Position numbers and translations under genes: made by a program. The notes under the pieces are model-generated. The model did not search any database and was not told the origin of the DNA. It worked only from the letters and a program-made list of their open reading frames with translations. Positions 1-5,291 of a stretch of 7,377 nt of DNA are shown piece after piece. Position 1 is the stretch's first letter, and each line of letters begins with the position of its first letter. Origin of the DNA: Modicisalibacter sp049808615 (GTDB lineage: Bacteria > Pseudomonadota > Gammaproteobacteria > Pseudomonadales > Halomonadaceae); NCBI RefSeq assembly GCF_049808615.1, contig NZ_JBNCAN010000044.1, positions 1-7,377 of the forward strand, in the 5' to 3' direction.

Positions 1-9
1 CTTTAGCGG

Positions 10-87
10 GCCCGAAGGGCGAGTCTCGGGAAGAGACGAGTAGAGTCCCGGAGTGCCGGCCAGCGGACGGCCGCCCCGCTCCTCGTC
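10..87. other. Compact nested stem-loops, possible structured RNA
   Basis: Pairings seen directly: GCCC 10-13 with GGGC 17-20 over a GAA loop; GTCTC 23-27 with GAGAC 33-37 over a GGGAA loop; GACGA 35-39 with TCGTC 83-87; GGAGTG 50-55 with CGCTCC 77-82 (one G-T pair); and CGGCC 57-61 with GGCCG 69-73 over a 7-base loop. The last three stack into one long arm, since 82 and 83 are adjacent, with a bulge at 40-49. CGGGA 27-31 could instead pair with TCCCG 46-50, so two folds compete. The strand is not determined. High GC makes chance pairing easier, and no known RNA family was recognised. Confidence 0.35.
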
Positions 88-101
88 AGGCCTTTATCCG
101 A

Positions 102-130
102 CCCCCCCAGCCTCGCCGAAGCTGGGGGGG
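102..130. other. Perfect 10-bp G/C hairpin without a T-tract
   Basis: Seven C followed by AGC (102-111) pairs perfectly with GCT plus seven G (121-130) over a 9-base loop; the G run continues to 132. Such a stem could act as a transcription barrier or an RNA 3'-end stabiliser. Neither side carries the run of T that a rho-independent terminator needs: the plus-strand continuation is GTGCGTGCC and the minus-strand continuation is TCGGATAAAGG. It is therefore not called a canonical terminator. The homopolymer runs are also places where sequencing or replication slippage would change the length. Confidence 0.5.
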
Positions 131-164
131 GGTGCGTGCCTTACTTGCTGGGTGAAACAGTGGC

Positions 165-191
165 AAGCCTACCCTGCTTAACTGTAGGCTT
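165..191 (-). terminator. Possible weak terminator hairpin after gdhA
   Basis: AAGCCTAC (165-172) and GTAGGCTT (184-191) form a perfect 8-bp stem with an 11-base loop, starting 21 bases past the gdhA stop codon. On the minus strand the stem is followed by GCCACTGTTTC, so there is no real U-run. It may protect the gdhA mRNA 3' end or weakly terminate it. Position supports this role; the missing T-tract counts against efficient intrinsic termination. Confidence 0.35.
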
Positions 192-211
192 ACTCTGAGT
201 GAGTGGAAGGC

Positions 212-1564
212 TCAACAGTGCCCTTGGGCGATCATGGCATCGGCCACTTTTCTAAAGCCAGCAATATTGGCGCCGAGTACCAGGTTATTGGGCTGTTCGA
301 ACTCTTCTGCAGTATCGGCACAGCGGCGATGAATATCCGCCATCACGGTACGCAGTTTTTTATCGACCTTGGCAAGCGACCATTGCTGCATGCTGCTGTT
401 CTGCGCCATCTCGAGCTGACTGGTGGCCACACCCCCAGCGTTGGCAGCCTTTCCTGGGCCATAGGCAATCTGGGCTTCCAGCAACCGGCTGACGGCTCCA
501 GCGGTCGATGCCATATTGGAGCCTTCACTCACGCAGTAAATGCCGTTGTTCAGTAATGCTGTCGCGTCTGCTTCGGTGACTTCATTTTGTGTTGCGCAGG
601 GAAAGGCCAGTTCACCCTTGAGCCGCCAAACCGCATGGCCATCCTGGGGGTAATCGTCGATATCGATAAATGTCGCTTGCGGGTGATGTTCGACGTATTC
701 CCGTAGGCTGTTGCGTTTTACTTCCTTGAGCAGCTTGAGTGTATCGAGATCGATCCCCTCGGGGTGATGAATGGTGCCGCTGGAGTCGGAACAGCTTATC
801 GGCAAGGCGCCTAGCTCATGGAGCTTCTCGATCGTGTAGATGGCAACATTGCCTGCACCGGAAACGAGACATGTCTTGCCCTTGATCTCTTCACCCCGTG
901 CCATGAGCATGTCCTGAGCAAAGTAGACGGTGCCATATCCCGTGGCTTCCTTGCGGCCCAGCGAACCGCCCCAATCGAGCCCCTTGCCGGTCAATACACC
1001 TTCATACTGACCGGTAAGCCGTTTGTACTGACCGAACATGTAACCGATTTCGCGTCCGCCGACGCCAATATCTCCCGCGGGAACATCGGTGTTAGGACCT
1101 ATATGACGGTAGAGTTCGCTCATGAAGGCCTGGCAAAAACGCATGATCTCGGTATCCGTTTTGCCTTTAGGGTCGAAGTTCGAACCTCCTTTGCCTCCCC
1201 CTATGGGTAGACCGGTCAGTGCGTTTTTAAATATTTGCTCGAAGCCCAGAAATTTGATGATGCTCGCGTTCACACTAGGATGAAAACGCAGTCCACCTTT
1301 ATAGGGACCCAGTGCGGAATTGAACTGAATGCGATAGCCCTTGTTGACGTGTACCTTACCCGCGTCATCGGTCCAGCAGACTCGAAACATGATCTGGCGT
1401 TCGGGCTCGACGATACGCTCGATGATGGCATGATCGTGGTAGTAGGGATTCTGCTCGAGAAAAGGACGCAAGCAATCGAGTACTTCTTCGGCGGCTTGGT
1501 AGAATTCCTTTTGAGCGGGGCTGCTCTGGCGAAGTCCAGACAAGGTGTCGTGGATATAGTTCAT
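212..1564 (-). CDS. gdhA: NADP-dependent glutamate dehydrogenase
   Basis: Cytosolic enzyme making L-glutamate from 2-oxoglutarate and ammonium with NADPH; glutamate is also a common counter-ion and compatible solute in halotolerant bacteria. The 450-residue product is close to the E. coli enzyme (447) and collinear with it from end to end. The substrate and catalytic segments are intact: GPYKGG with K89, K113 in FKNAL, GGGKGG with catalytic-type K125, and VPAGDIGVGG with D165. The dinucleotide domain follows, with VSGAGNV (234-240) and SDSSGT (259-264). The C-terminal APGKAANAGGVATS and GANIAGFxKVADAM blocks are the family's usual ones. The ATG at 1564 has AGGA at 1573-1576, 8 bases upstream. 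It diverges from rlmM across a region with operator-like repeats. Long open frames on its opposite strand are shadows. NADP specificity comes from the close match to the hexameric E. coli type rather than a tested residue. Confidence 0.97.
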   Translation of the reverse strand: MNYIHDTLSGLRQSSPAQKEFYQAAEEVLDCLRPFLEQNPYYHDHAIIERIVEPERQIMFRVCWTDDAGKVHVNKGYRIQFNSALGPYKGGLRFHPSVNASIIKFLGFEQIFKNALTGLPIGGGKGGSNFDPKGKTDTEIMRFCQAFMSELYRHIGPNTDVPAGDIGVGGREIGYMFGQYKRLTGQYEGVLTGKGLDWGGSLGRKEATGYGTVYFAQDMLMARGEEIKGKTCLVSGAGNVAIYTIEKLHELGALPISCSDSSGTIHHPEGIDLDTLKLLKEVKRNSLREYVEHHPQATFIDIDDYPQDGHAVWRLKGELAFPCATQNEVTEADATALLNNGIYCVSEGSNMASTAGAVSRLLEAQIAYGPGKAANAGGVATSQLEMAQNSSMQQWSLAKVDKKLRTVMADIHRRCADTAEEFEQPNNLVLGANIAGFRKVADAMIAQGHC

Positions 1565-1601
1565 CGAGCCTATCCTGAGGTGAGGGTGAATAAGGATTTA
1601 G

Positions 1602-1637
1602 ATGCACCAATATAATGCATTAGAGGGTATGCACCAA
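1602..1637. repeat. Direct repeat of ATGCACCAA, 27 bp apart
   Basis: ATGCACCAA occurs at 1602-1610 and again at 1629-1637, with starts 27 bp apart, and ATGCAT (1615-1620) lies between. The second copy overlaps the left arm and loop of the 1625-1647 inverted repeat, and the two copies flank and overlap the -35 and -10 of the predicted gdhA promoter. This arrangement suits repeated binding by a regulator, but no protein can be named from sequence. Confidence 0.5.
1609..1637 (-). promoter_or_regulatory. Probable sigma-70 promoter of gdhA
   Basis: On the minus strand TTGGTG (1637-1632) is followed after exactly 17 bases by TATATT (1614-1609), five of six matches to the -10 consensus and three of six to the -35. 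Transcription would start near 1602, giving a leader of about 38 bases with the ribosome binding site near its end. The weak -35 suggests dependence on an activator or sensitivity to a repressor. The same stretch holds a perfect TATAAT on the plus strand (1611-1616), which could serve rlmM, although no good plus-strand -35 precedes it. Confidence 0.5.
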
Positions 1638-1647
1638 GCGCATACCC
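1625..1647. promoter_or_regulatory. Perfect inverted repeat, candidate gdhA operator
   Basis: GGGTATGC (1625-1632) and GCATACCC (1640-1647) are perfect inverted copies separated by 7 bases. The predicted gdhA -35 hexamer (1632-1637) sits at the centre of the repeat, where a bound dimer would block or contact RNA polymerase. If rlmM is transcribed from the TATAAT at 1611-1616, the repeat would instead form a 5'-terminal hairpin on that mRNA. It is far from both stop codons and has no T-run, so a terminator is unlikely. Confidence 0.5.
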
Positions 1648-1735
1648 CATACTCAAAAATATCCTTGCCGATATTACGGTGTTTGCGAAAGACAAGTGCG
1701 ATACCTTGAATCGCTCACTGTATCCTGTGTCCGAA

Positions 1736-1741
1736 TATAAA
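1736..1741 (+). promoter_or_regulatory. Possible -10 element for rlmM
   Basis: TATAAA (1736-1741) matches five of six -10 positions and would start transcription near 1748, about 18 bases before the preferred GTG start. No good -35 hexamer lies 16-18 bases upstream, so the call is weak. If right, it excludes the longer open frame that starts at 1679. Confidence 0.3.
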
Positions 1742-1765
1742 CAGGTCTGGCCAAAGCGAGCTGCC

Positions 1766-2833
1766 GTGATCCCTAATCAATTATTGTTATATTGTCGCCC
1801 GGGCTTCGAAAGCGATCTGGCCGGCGAAATTTTTGAGAAAGCGGCTTCCCTTGGATATGCCGGCCACTGCATTGTCAACAAGAACGATGGGTATGTACGT
1901 TTTGTGCTGATGGGCGACATACCGGGCAATGAGCTTCACCAAGCATTACCGCTTCATTCGCTGGTTTTTGCCCGGCAGTCGTTGGTTGCGCTTGCGCCTC
2001 TTGAGGCGTTGAGCAGGGAGGATCGTCTTTCGCCCATCGTCGAACAAGTCGTTGCCAGTGGTTGGAGTTTCGAGACGCTGTGGCAGGAAACACCGGATAC
2101 CAATGAGGCCAAAGCGCTTGCTGGATTACTGAAAGCGTTGCAGAGACCGCTGGAATCGGTACTGCGCAGGCGCGGTGCGTTACGGCGCAAGGCCGGGGGG
2201 CGCCGTCTGCATCTGTTCTGGACTCAAGGTGACCAAGTTCAGCTCGGCATGAGCTTCCCGGGAAATCGAAGTGAATACCCCGGGGGCGTCAAGCGCCTGC
2301 GTTTCCCGTACGAGGCGCCAAGCCGTTCCACGCTCAAACTTGAAGAGGCGTGGCATGTCTTCGTGCCACGAGATGAGTGGTCAACGCGGATTTGCCAAGG
2401 TATGCAGGCGGCCGATCTGGGCGCTGCGCCGGGAGGCTGGACTTATCAGTTGGTGAGGCAGGGGCTATTCGTCTTTGCCATCGACAACGGTCCTATGGAC
2501 AAGACATTGATGACCACCGGTCAGGTCGAGCATCTGCGCGAGGACGGTTTTGTCTGGGAACCACCTCAAAAGCTCGAATGGCTGGTGTGTGACATCGTCG
2601 ACAAGCCCATGCGTGTCATTACCATGGTCGAGCGTTGGCTGGTACGGCGCTGGTGCAAAGAGGCGATCTTCAATCTCAAATTACCGATGAAGCAGCGCTG
2701 GGAAGAGGTCCGAAGCTGCCTGGCCCGGCTCGAGAAAAGCCTGACCCAGGCCGGAGTTGCCAGCGAGACGCAATGTAAACAGTTGTATCACGACCGCGAG
2801 GAGGTCACCGTGCATGTGCGATTACGGGATTGA
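1766..2833 (+). CDS. rlmM: 23S rRNA C2498 2'-O-ribose methyltransferase RlmM
   Basis: Cytosolic SAM-dependent enzyme methylating the 2'-OH of C2498 in the peptidyl-transferase region of 23S rRNA during assembly. In the 355-residue form, an RNA-binding N-terminal part begins with LLYCRPGFE (residues 7-15) and the Rossmann methyltransferase domain holds DLGAAPGGW (217-225), the SAM loop. Candidate residues of the K-D-K-E set used by this fold are K191 (STLKLEEA), D276 (VCDIVDKP), K305 (NLKLPMK) and E345/E346 (REEVTVH). The frame is open from a GTG at 1679 (384 residues), but the GTG at 1766 is preferred: CRPGFE then sits nine residues in, as in the E. coli protein, and a -10-like box lies just upstream. 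The ribosome binding site is weak (GCGAG, 5 bases away), so the start is less sure than the identity. The gene converges on the ABM gene with 17 bp between. Confidence 0.93.
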   Translation: MIPNQLLLYCRPGFESDLAGEIFEKAASLGYAGHCIVNKNDGYVRFVLMGDIPGNELHQALPLHSLVFARQSLVALAPLEALSREDRLSPIVEQVVASGWSFETLWQETPDTNEAKALAGLLKALQRPLESVLRRRGALRRKAGGRRLHLFWTQGDQVQLGMSFPGNRSEYPGGVKRLRFPYEAPSRSTLKLEEAWHVFVPRDEWSTRICQGMQAADLGAAPGGWTYQLVRQGLFVFAIDNGPMDKTLMTTGQVEHLREDGFVWEPPQKLEWLVCDIVDKPMRVITMVERWLVRRWCKEAIFNLKLPMKQRWEEVRSCLARLEKSLTQAGVASETQCKQLYHDREEVTVHVRLRD

Positions 2834-2850
2834 TCATGCCTGGCCGTGCT

Positions 2851-3135
2851 TCAGGGGTGTTCGTAGGCCGTCACGCGCTCCTCTTCGGTAAGCAGAGGGA
2901 GAAGGCGTTGCATGACATGTTCCCGGGCACTGCTGCGCTGCCACTCTTTCCAGGCGCGTAAATCCCGCCATAGCGTGATCAGCAAACGATGCTCGTGGCG
3001 TTGATACTCCTGCAGGCTTTCCCCGGCGATAAAGCCAGGTGCGCCCATGGCCGCGCGTACGACCTCCCTTGCAGCCTGCTCGTATTCTTCTTCGAGCCCA
3101 TGCATGATATGGCGCTCGATGATGATCTTTATCAT
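2851..3135 (-). CDS. ABM-domain (antibiotic biosynthesis monooxygenase-like) small protein
   Basis: A protein of 94 residues (97 from the upstream ATG at 3144) with the layout of the ABM family of ferredoxin-like alpha/beta barrels. It has a first strand IKIIIERHI, a helix HGLEEEYEQAAREVVRAA, the APGFIAGESLQEY hallmark, a strand HRLLITLWRDLRAWKEWQRS containing the typical W-x-x-W spacing, and a last LLPLLTEEERVTAYEHP segment. Members include heme-degrading and quinone-forming oxygenases and many stand-alone dimers without known substrate; no substrate can be assigned here. The start at 3135 gives the usual MIK beginning and has GGA 8 bases upstream, but the region is a repeat tract with several ATG codons and 3144 is possible. 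The overlapping frame from 3148 to 2834 encodes no recognisable protein and is a shadow. The gene is divergent from tusA. Confidence 0.85.
   Translation of the reverse strand: MIKIIIERHIMHGLEEEYEQAAREVVRAAMGAPGFIAGESLQEYQRHEHRLLITLWRDLRAWKEWQRSSAREHVMQRLLPLLTEEERVTAYEHP
3130..3135 (+). promoter_or_regulatory. Possible -10 element for tusA
   Basis: TATCAT (3130-3135) matches five of six -10 positions and would start transcription near 3142, about 34 bases before the tusA start codon. The -35 region is not recognisable. The element lies within the first codons of the oppositely oriented ABM gene, so transcription of the two would overlap head to head. Confidence 0.25.
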
Positions 3136-3138
3136 GCC

Positions 3139-3166
3139 ATTCATCCATCTATCTATTCATTCATGG
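3139..3166. repeat. Degenerate tetranucleotide tract between ABM gene and tusA
   Basis: Seven consecutive four-base units, ATTC ATCC ATCT ATCT ATTC ATTC ATGG, run through the divergent start region. On the minus strand they yield several ATG codons in different frames (ending at 3165, 3161, 3148 and 3144) just before the ABM start. The last unit merges with the GGAG ribosome binding site of tusA (3165-3168). Only two pairs of neighbouring units are identical, so frequent slippage is not expected now, but the tract may be a decayed simple repeat. Confidence 0.6.
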
Positions 3167-3175
3167 AGTTGAACG

Positions 3176-3415
3176 ATGGACAACCTACCCCATTTCGATG
3201 CCGAACTGGATACATCAGGTCTGTATTGCCCTGAGCCTATCATGATGATGCATAACCAGGTTCGTGACATGCAGAAGGGGAGCGTACTCAAAGTGATCGC
3301 CACCGATCCTGCCACTACCCGGGATATACCCAAATTCTGCAGTTTTCTCGGGCACGAATTGCTGATTCACCATGAAAGTGACGACCACTATCTCTATTTC
3401 ATCCGACTCCATTAG
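3176..3415 (+). CDS. tusA: Sulfur carrier protein TusA
   Basis: Small cytosolic sulfurtransferase that takes persulfide sulfur from the cysteine desulfurase IscS and passes it to the TusBCD-TusE-MnmA relay for 2-thiouridine at the tRNA wobble position; in other bacteria TusA also feeds molybdenum cofactor synthesis and sulfur oxidation. The 79-residue product has the signature GLYCPEP with the persulfide-carrying cysteine at residue 18, then the strongly conserved DPATTRDIPKFCSFLGHEL block. Length and order match E. coli TusA, whose cysteine is at 19. The start codon has GGAG 7 bases upstream. The gene is probably transcribed alone: the ABM gene diverges from it and the next gene converges with a 7-bp gap (3416-3422) that holds no obvious terminator. 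Confidence 0.95.
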   Translation: MDNLPHFDAELDTSGLYCPEPIMMMHNQVRDMQKGSVLKVIATDPATTRDIPKFCSFLGHELLIHHESDDHYLYFIRLH

Positions 3416-3422
3416 CGCCATA

Positions 3423-4118
3423 TCATTCGTCGGTGGCCACCATGCATGCCAGCGCTTCGAGCGTAGCGGGATCCTCCTGGCGAATGCGGTTGGCGATGGC
3501 GCGTTGAAAGAAATAAACCGTCGAGTGGCGGCTATGCCCAGGATAGAGACAATCATCACCCGCCAGCACGGGGAGCGAGTCAACGCGGGTCTCATCCACC
3601 AAAAGTGCTTCCACATTACCGCTACTGTAAAGACGCCAACCGAACACCTGCTTGAGTTGCCAGGGGCCGTCATCATCGTTCAGGCACAAGGCATGGGTGC
3701 CAAGCGTATCGGGAAGTTGTTGTAGCAGAGTGGCTTCGCTGGTTTCTTCGTAGTCGAAATAGGCAGCGGCGTGCTCGAGTTCATATATCTTGTGCTCAGG
3801 CGCGCTGTAGAAGACTTCATCGGTTTCAGGATCGCGATAGCCGACGAAACAACCTTGTTCATGGTCGTCCAGATCATGACATGTCGTCAGCGCTTCCATC
3901 CACGGCACCAGGCCGACGACGTCTCCACCCTCTCGCAATCCCCAGGCCAGAAGTGGCATGCCATACACCGTTTTTGGGTCAGACGCCAGGCAATAGAGCA
4001 TTTCCAACCCATCCAGTTCTGGGGCTAGGCGTACCAGGCGACGCTTGGCCTTTAGCCGGTTGCGTATGACGTCCAGATCGATGACCTGAGCGGTGCGGGG
4101 GGACTGTGGGATTCCCAT
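3423..4118 (-). CDS. Conserved hypothetical protein, 231 residues
   Basis: Function unknown. I recall similar proteins in Pseudomonas and relatives, with the same motif near the N-terminus (IRxRLxAKRRLVxLAPELDGLEMLY, about residues 19-43), but know of no experimental role. The protein appears soluble: no signal peptide, no membrane segment, many acidic residues. Further visible segments are LVPWMEAL (about 70), a GYRDPETDEVFYSAPEHKIYELE stretch (about 93-115) and a C-terminal block with PVLAGDDCLYPG and YFFQRAIANRIRQEDPATLEAL (about 179-223). The start is well supported by a full AGGAGG at 4125-4130, 6 bases before the ATG. It follows the DUF3080 gene on the same strand after 75 bp without a clear terminator or strong promoter, so read-through from norM is possible. 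Its own strong ribosome binding site suggests independent translation. Confidence 0.85.
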   Translation of the reverse strand: MGIPQSPRTAQVIDLDVIRNRLKAKRRLVRLAPELDGLEMLYCLASDPKTVYGMPLLAWGLREGGDVVGLVPWMEALTTCHDLDDHEQGCFVGYRDPETDEVFYSAPEHKIYELEHAAAYFDYEETSEATLLQQLPDTLGTHALCLNDDDGPWQLKQVFGWRLYSSGNVEALLVDETRVDSLPVLAGDDCLYPGHSRHSTVYFFQRAIANRIRQEDPATLEALACMVATDE

Positions 4119-4193
4119 GACAACCCTCCTGAGCGGCGTTGATTCGGCTTTGGCCTCGCTTTACTAACTATTAGCACAGCTCGATACGCAAAG

Positions 4194-5291
4194 TTAAGCC
4201 CCGGATTCATTCTTGGCCTTGGGCATCAGGTCACAACTGCGCCATATATCTTGCCAAAGCGTCACATGCCGTTGAAGCGTCTCATTAAATTGTTGCCAGG
4301 GTGACTTGGGATCGGTAAGCGATAGCCAGGCTTGTCGATAACGATCGACCGCCGGCATCGATACTGAATGAGCCTCCAGTAGGTTATTGACGGCGCCGAG
4401 CCACCGTCTGGACGCACGAGACAATGTCGCCAGGTAAGGCTGTACCTCGGTGATGAACGTGGCGATGAAGAGATCGTACAGGCGATCCGCATTGGGATTG
4501 CTATGACCCTTGTAACAGATTGGTCGATCAGCCACTCGCGCCTCGAGGGTGTTCGTCATCTCCGACAGGCGCTGACTGGCCAGCATCAAGGCACGCAGCA
4601 CCTCAGCAGTAAGCGGTTCGCTCTGCAGGGTATATAAATGTGATTCCAGTACGCTCGATTGCGCTGACCAGGCGGGATTGAACTGATTGAGCGTCGCATG
4701 GCGCAGGTAGTCGACAGCGGCGAGCGACTCCGTCAAGGGTATCGCCGCTTCGGGTGCCAGAGCGGTGCTGGCCCGTGAGAAGCTGGCGACCCATTCGCTG
4801 GAACCGAACAGGGCATTCCAGCTAGCCAACGGCAATTGCGCCGTCTTGGTCCTGGTCAACCCGAGCAGCCGCTGACGATCGTCTTCATCAAGCCGTGTCA
4901 CGGCATCGGTGTTCCAGCAGCCACGCAAGAGCCGCCACAGTTCGAGTTCGTACAGCCAGCGTTGGCTGGGAGGCGCGACCTTGCCCAGTTGATTGTTACG
5001 CCGGGCGACAAGCGACGTGATGCCGCATTCACGCAGGGCGTAAACGTCCAGCATGCCCTGGCGTGTCTCGGGAATATCGAACAGGCGCTCGTCCCGCGAG
5101 GGGAAGGCCGCGATATTGTCTGGCGGTCGAGGTGTGGGCGCATCAACCTCCAGGACATTGCTGATGCGCTGCTGATAATCGACAAATAGCGCATCGGCGC
5201 CGGAGCGACGTTCGCAGCCGGTCGCCATGATCATCAATATCAACGCGCCGAGAAGGCGTTGTTCAACTCTGGGGAACTTGCCGCGTACCAT
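4194..5291 (-). CDS. DUF3080 family predicted lipoprotein
   Basis: No known function. The 365-residue product resembles the DUF3080 family of gammaproteobacterial proteins, usually about 350 residues and often annotated as lipoproteins. It starts with a lipoprotein-type signal: basic residues, hydrophobic LLGALILMIMATG, then Cys26, the likely lipidated residue. The rest is hydrophilic and mostly helical in appearance, with Leu/Trp-rich helices and few charged clusters. Candidate disulfide or structural cysteines occur in RECGI, LLRGCW, RPICYKG and RSCDLMPK. The frame extends to a GTG at 5300, but AGGAG (5300-5304) stands 8 bases before the ATG at 5291 and would overlap the GTG, so the ATG is chosen. 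The first 29 bases overlap the end of norM, suggesting translational coupling with the pump. Outer-membrane or periplasmic location is inferred from the signal. Confidence 0.85.
   Translation of the reverse strand: MVRGKFPRVEQRLLGALILMIMATGCERRSGADALFVDYQQRISNVLEVDAPTPRPPDNIAAFPSRDERLFDIPETRQGMLDVYALRECGITSLVARRNNQLGKVAPPSQRWLYELELWRLLRGCWNTDAVTRLDEDDRQRLLGLTRTKTAQLPLASWNALFGSSEWVASFSRASTALAPEAAIPLTESLAAVDYLRHATLNQFNPAWSAQSSVLESHLYTLQSEPLTAEVLRALMLASQRLSEMTNTLEARVADRPICYKGHSNPNADRLYDLFIATFITEVQPYLATLSRASRRWLGAVNNLLEAHSVSMPAVDRYRQAWLSLTDPKSPWQQFNETLQRHVTLWQDIWRSCDLMPKAKNESGA

Larger units (their letters stand above)
1..211. other. Non-coding GC-rich segment downstream of gdhA
   Basis: No convincing gene lies here. 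One plus-strand frame is open from the window edge to about 150 and a minus-strand frame is open between stops at 141-143 and 3-5, but neither contains an ATG or GTG start with a ribosome binding site, and the translations are low-complexity and rich in Arg, Pro and Gly. The stretch is instead dense in inverted repeats, listed separately: a multi-part stem at 35-87, a 10-bp perfect hairpin at 102-130 and an 8-bp hairpin at 165-191. It may hold the 3' part of a structured RNA or an mRNA leader whose gene lies outside the window. I could not match it to tmRNA, RNase P RNA, 6S RNA, SRP RNA or a known riboswitch core. Confidence 0.6.

Noticed and set aside
20..105. Cobalamin riboswitch-like fragments (GGGAAG, AGAGTCC, GTCAGG)
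   Set aside because: The order loosely recalls a B12 element, but the hallmark CCGCAACTG-like and GCCAGGAGACC-like boxes are absent, so a call is not supported.
35..105. RNase P RNA or hammerhead ribozyme resemblance (GCCGGCCAGCGGACGGCCGC; CTGACGAG on the minus strand)
   Set aside because: The conserved RNase P GAGGAAAGTCCGGGCTCC-type core is missing, and no GAAA follows the putative hammerhead stem II.
1073..1082. Palindrome TCCCGCGGGA
   Set aside because: It lies within gdhA, encoding part of the conserved PAGDIG segment, and is explained by coding constraint.
203..1615. Long plus-strand open frames opposite gdhA (203-556, 818-1210, 1235-1615)
   Set aside because: They lie antisense to a fully conserved gdhA, have no ribosome binding sites or recognisable domains, and arise from GC-rich codon bias on the real strand.
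2278..2285. CCCCGGGG palindrome in rlmM
   Set aside because: Short, fully inside conserved coding sequence and not repeated elsewhere in the window.
2834..3148. 104-codon minus-strand frame overlapping the ABM gene in another frame
   Set aside because: Its translation is low-complexity, rich in Arg, Gly and His, with no family resemblance, while the overlapping frame at 2851-3135 has a clear ABM domain.
4119..4193. Promoter for the 231-residue gene in the 75-bp gap
   Set aside because: TAATAG-like -10 candidates exist on the minus strand but no -35 at suitable spacing; evidence is too thin to annotate.
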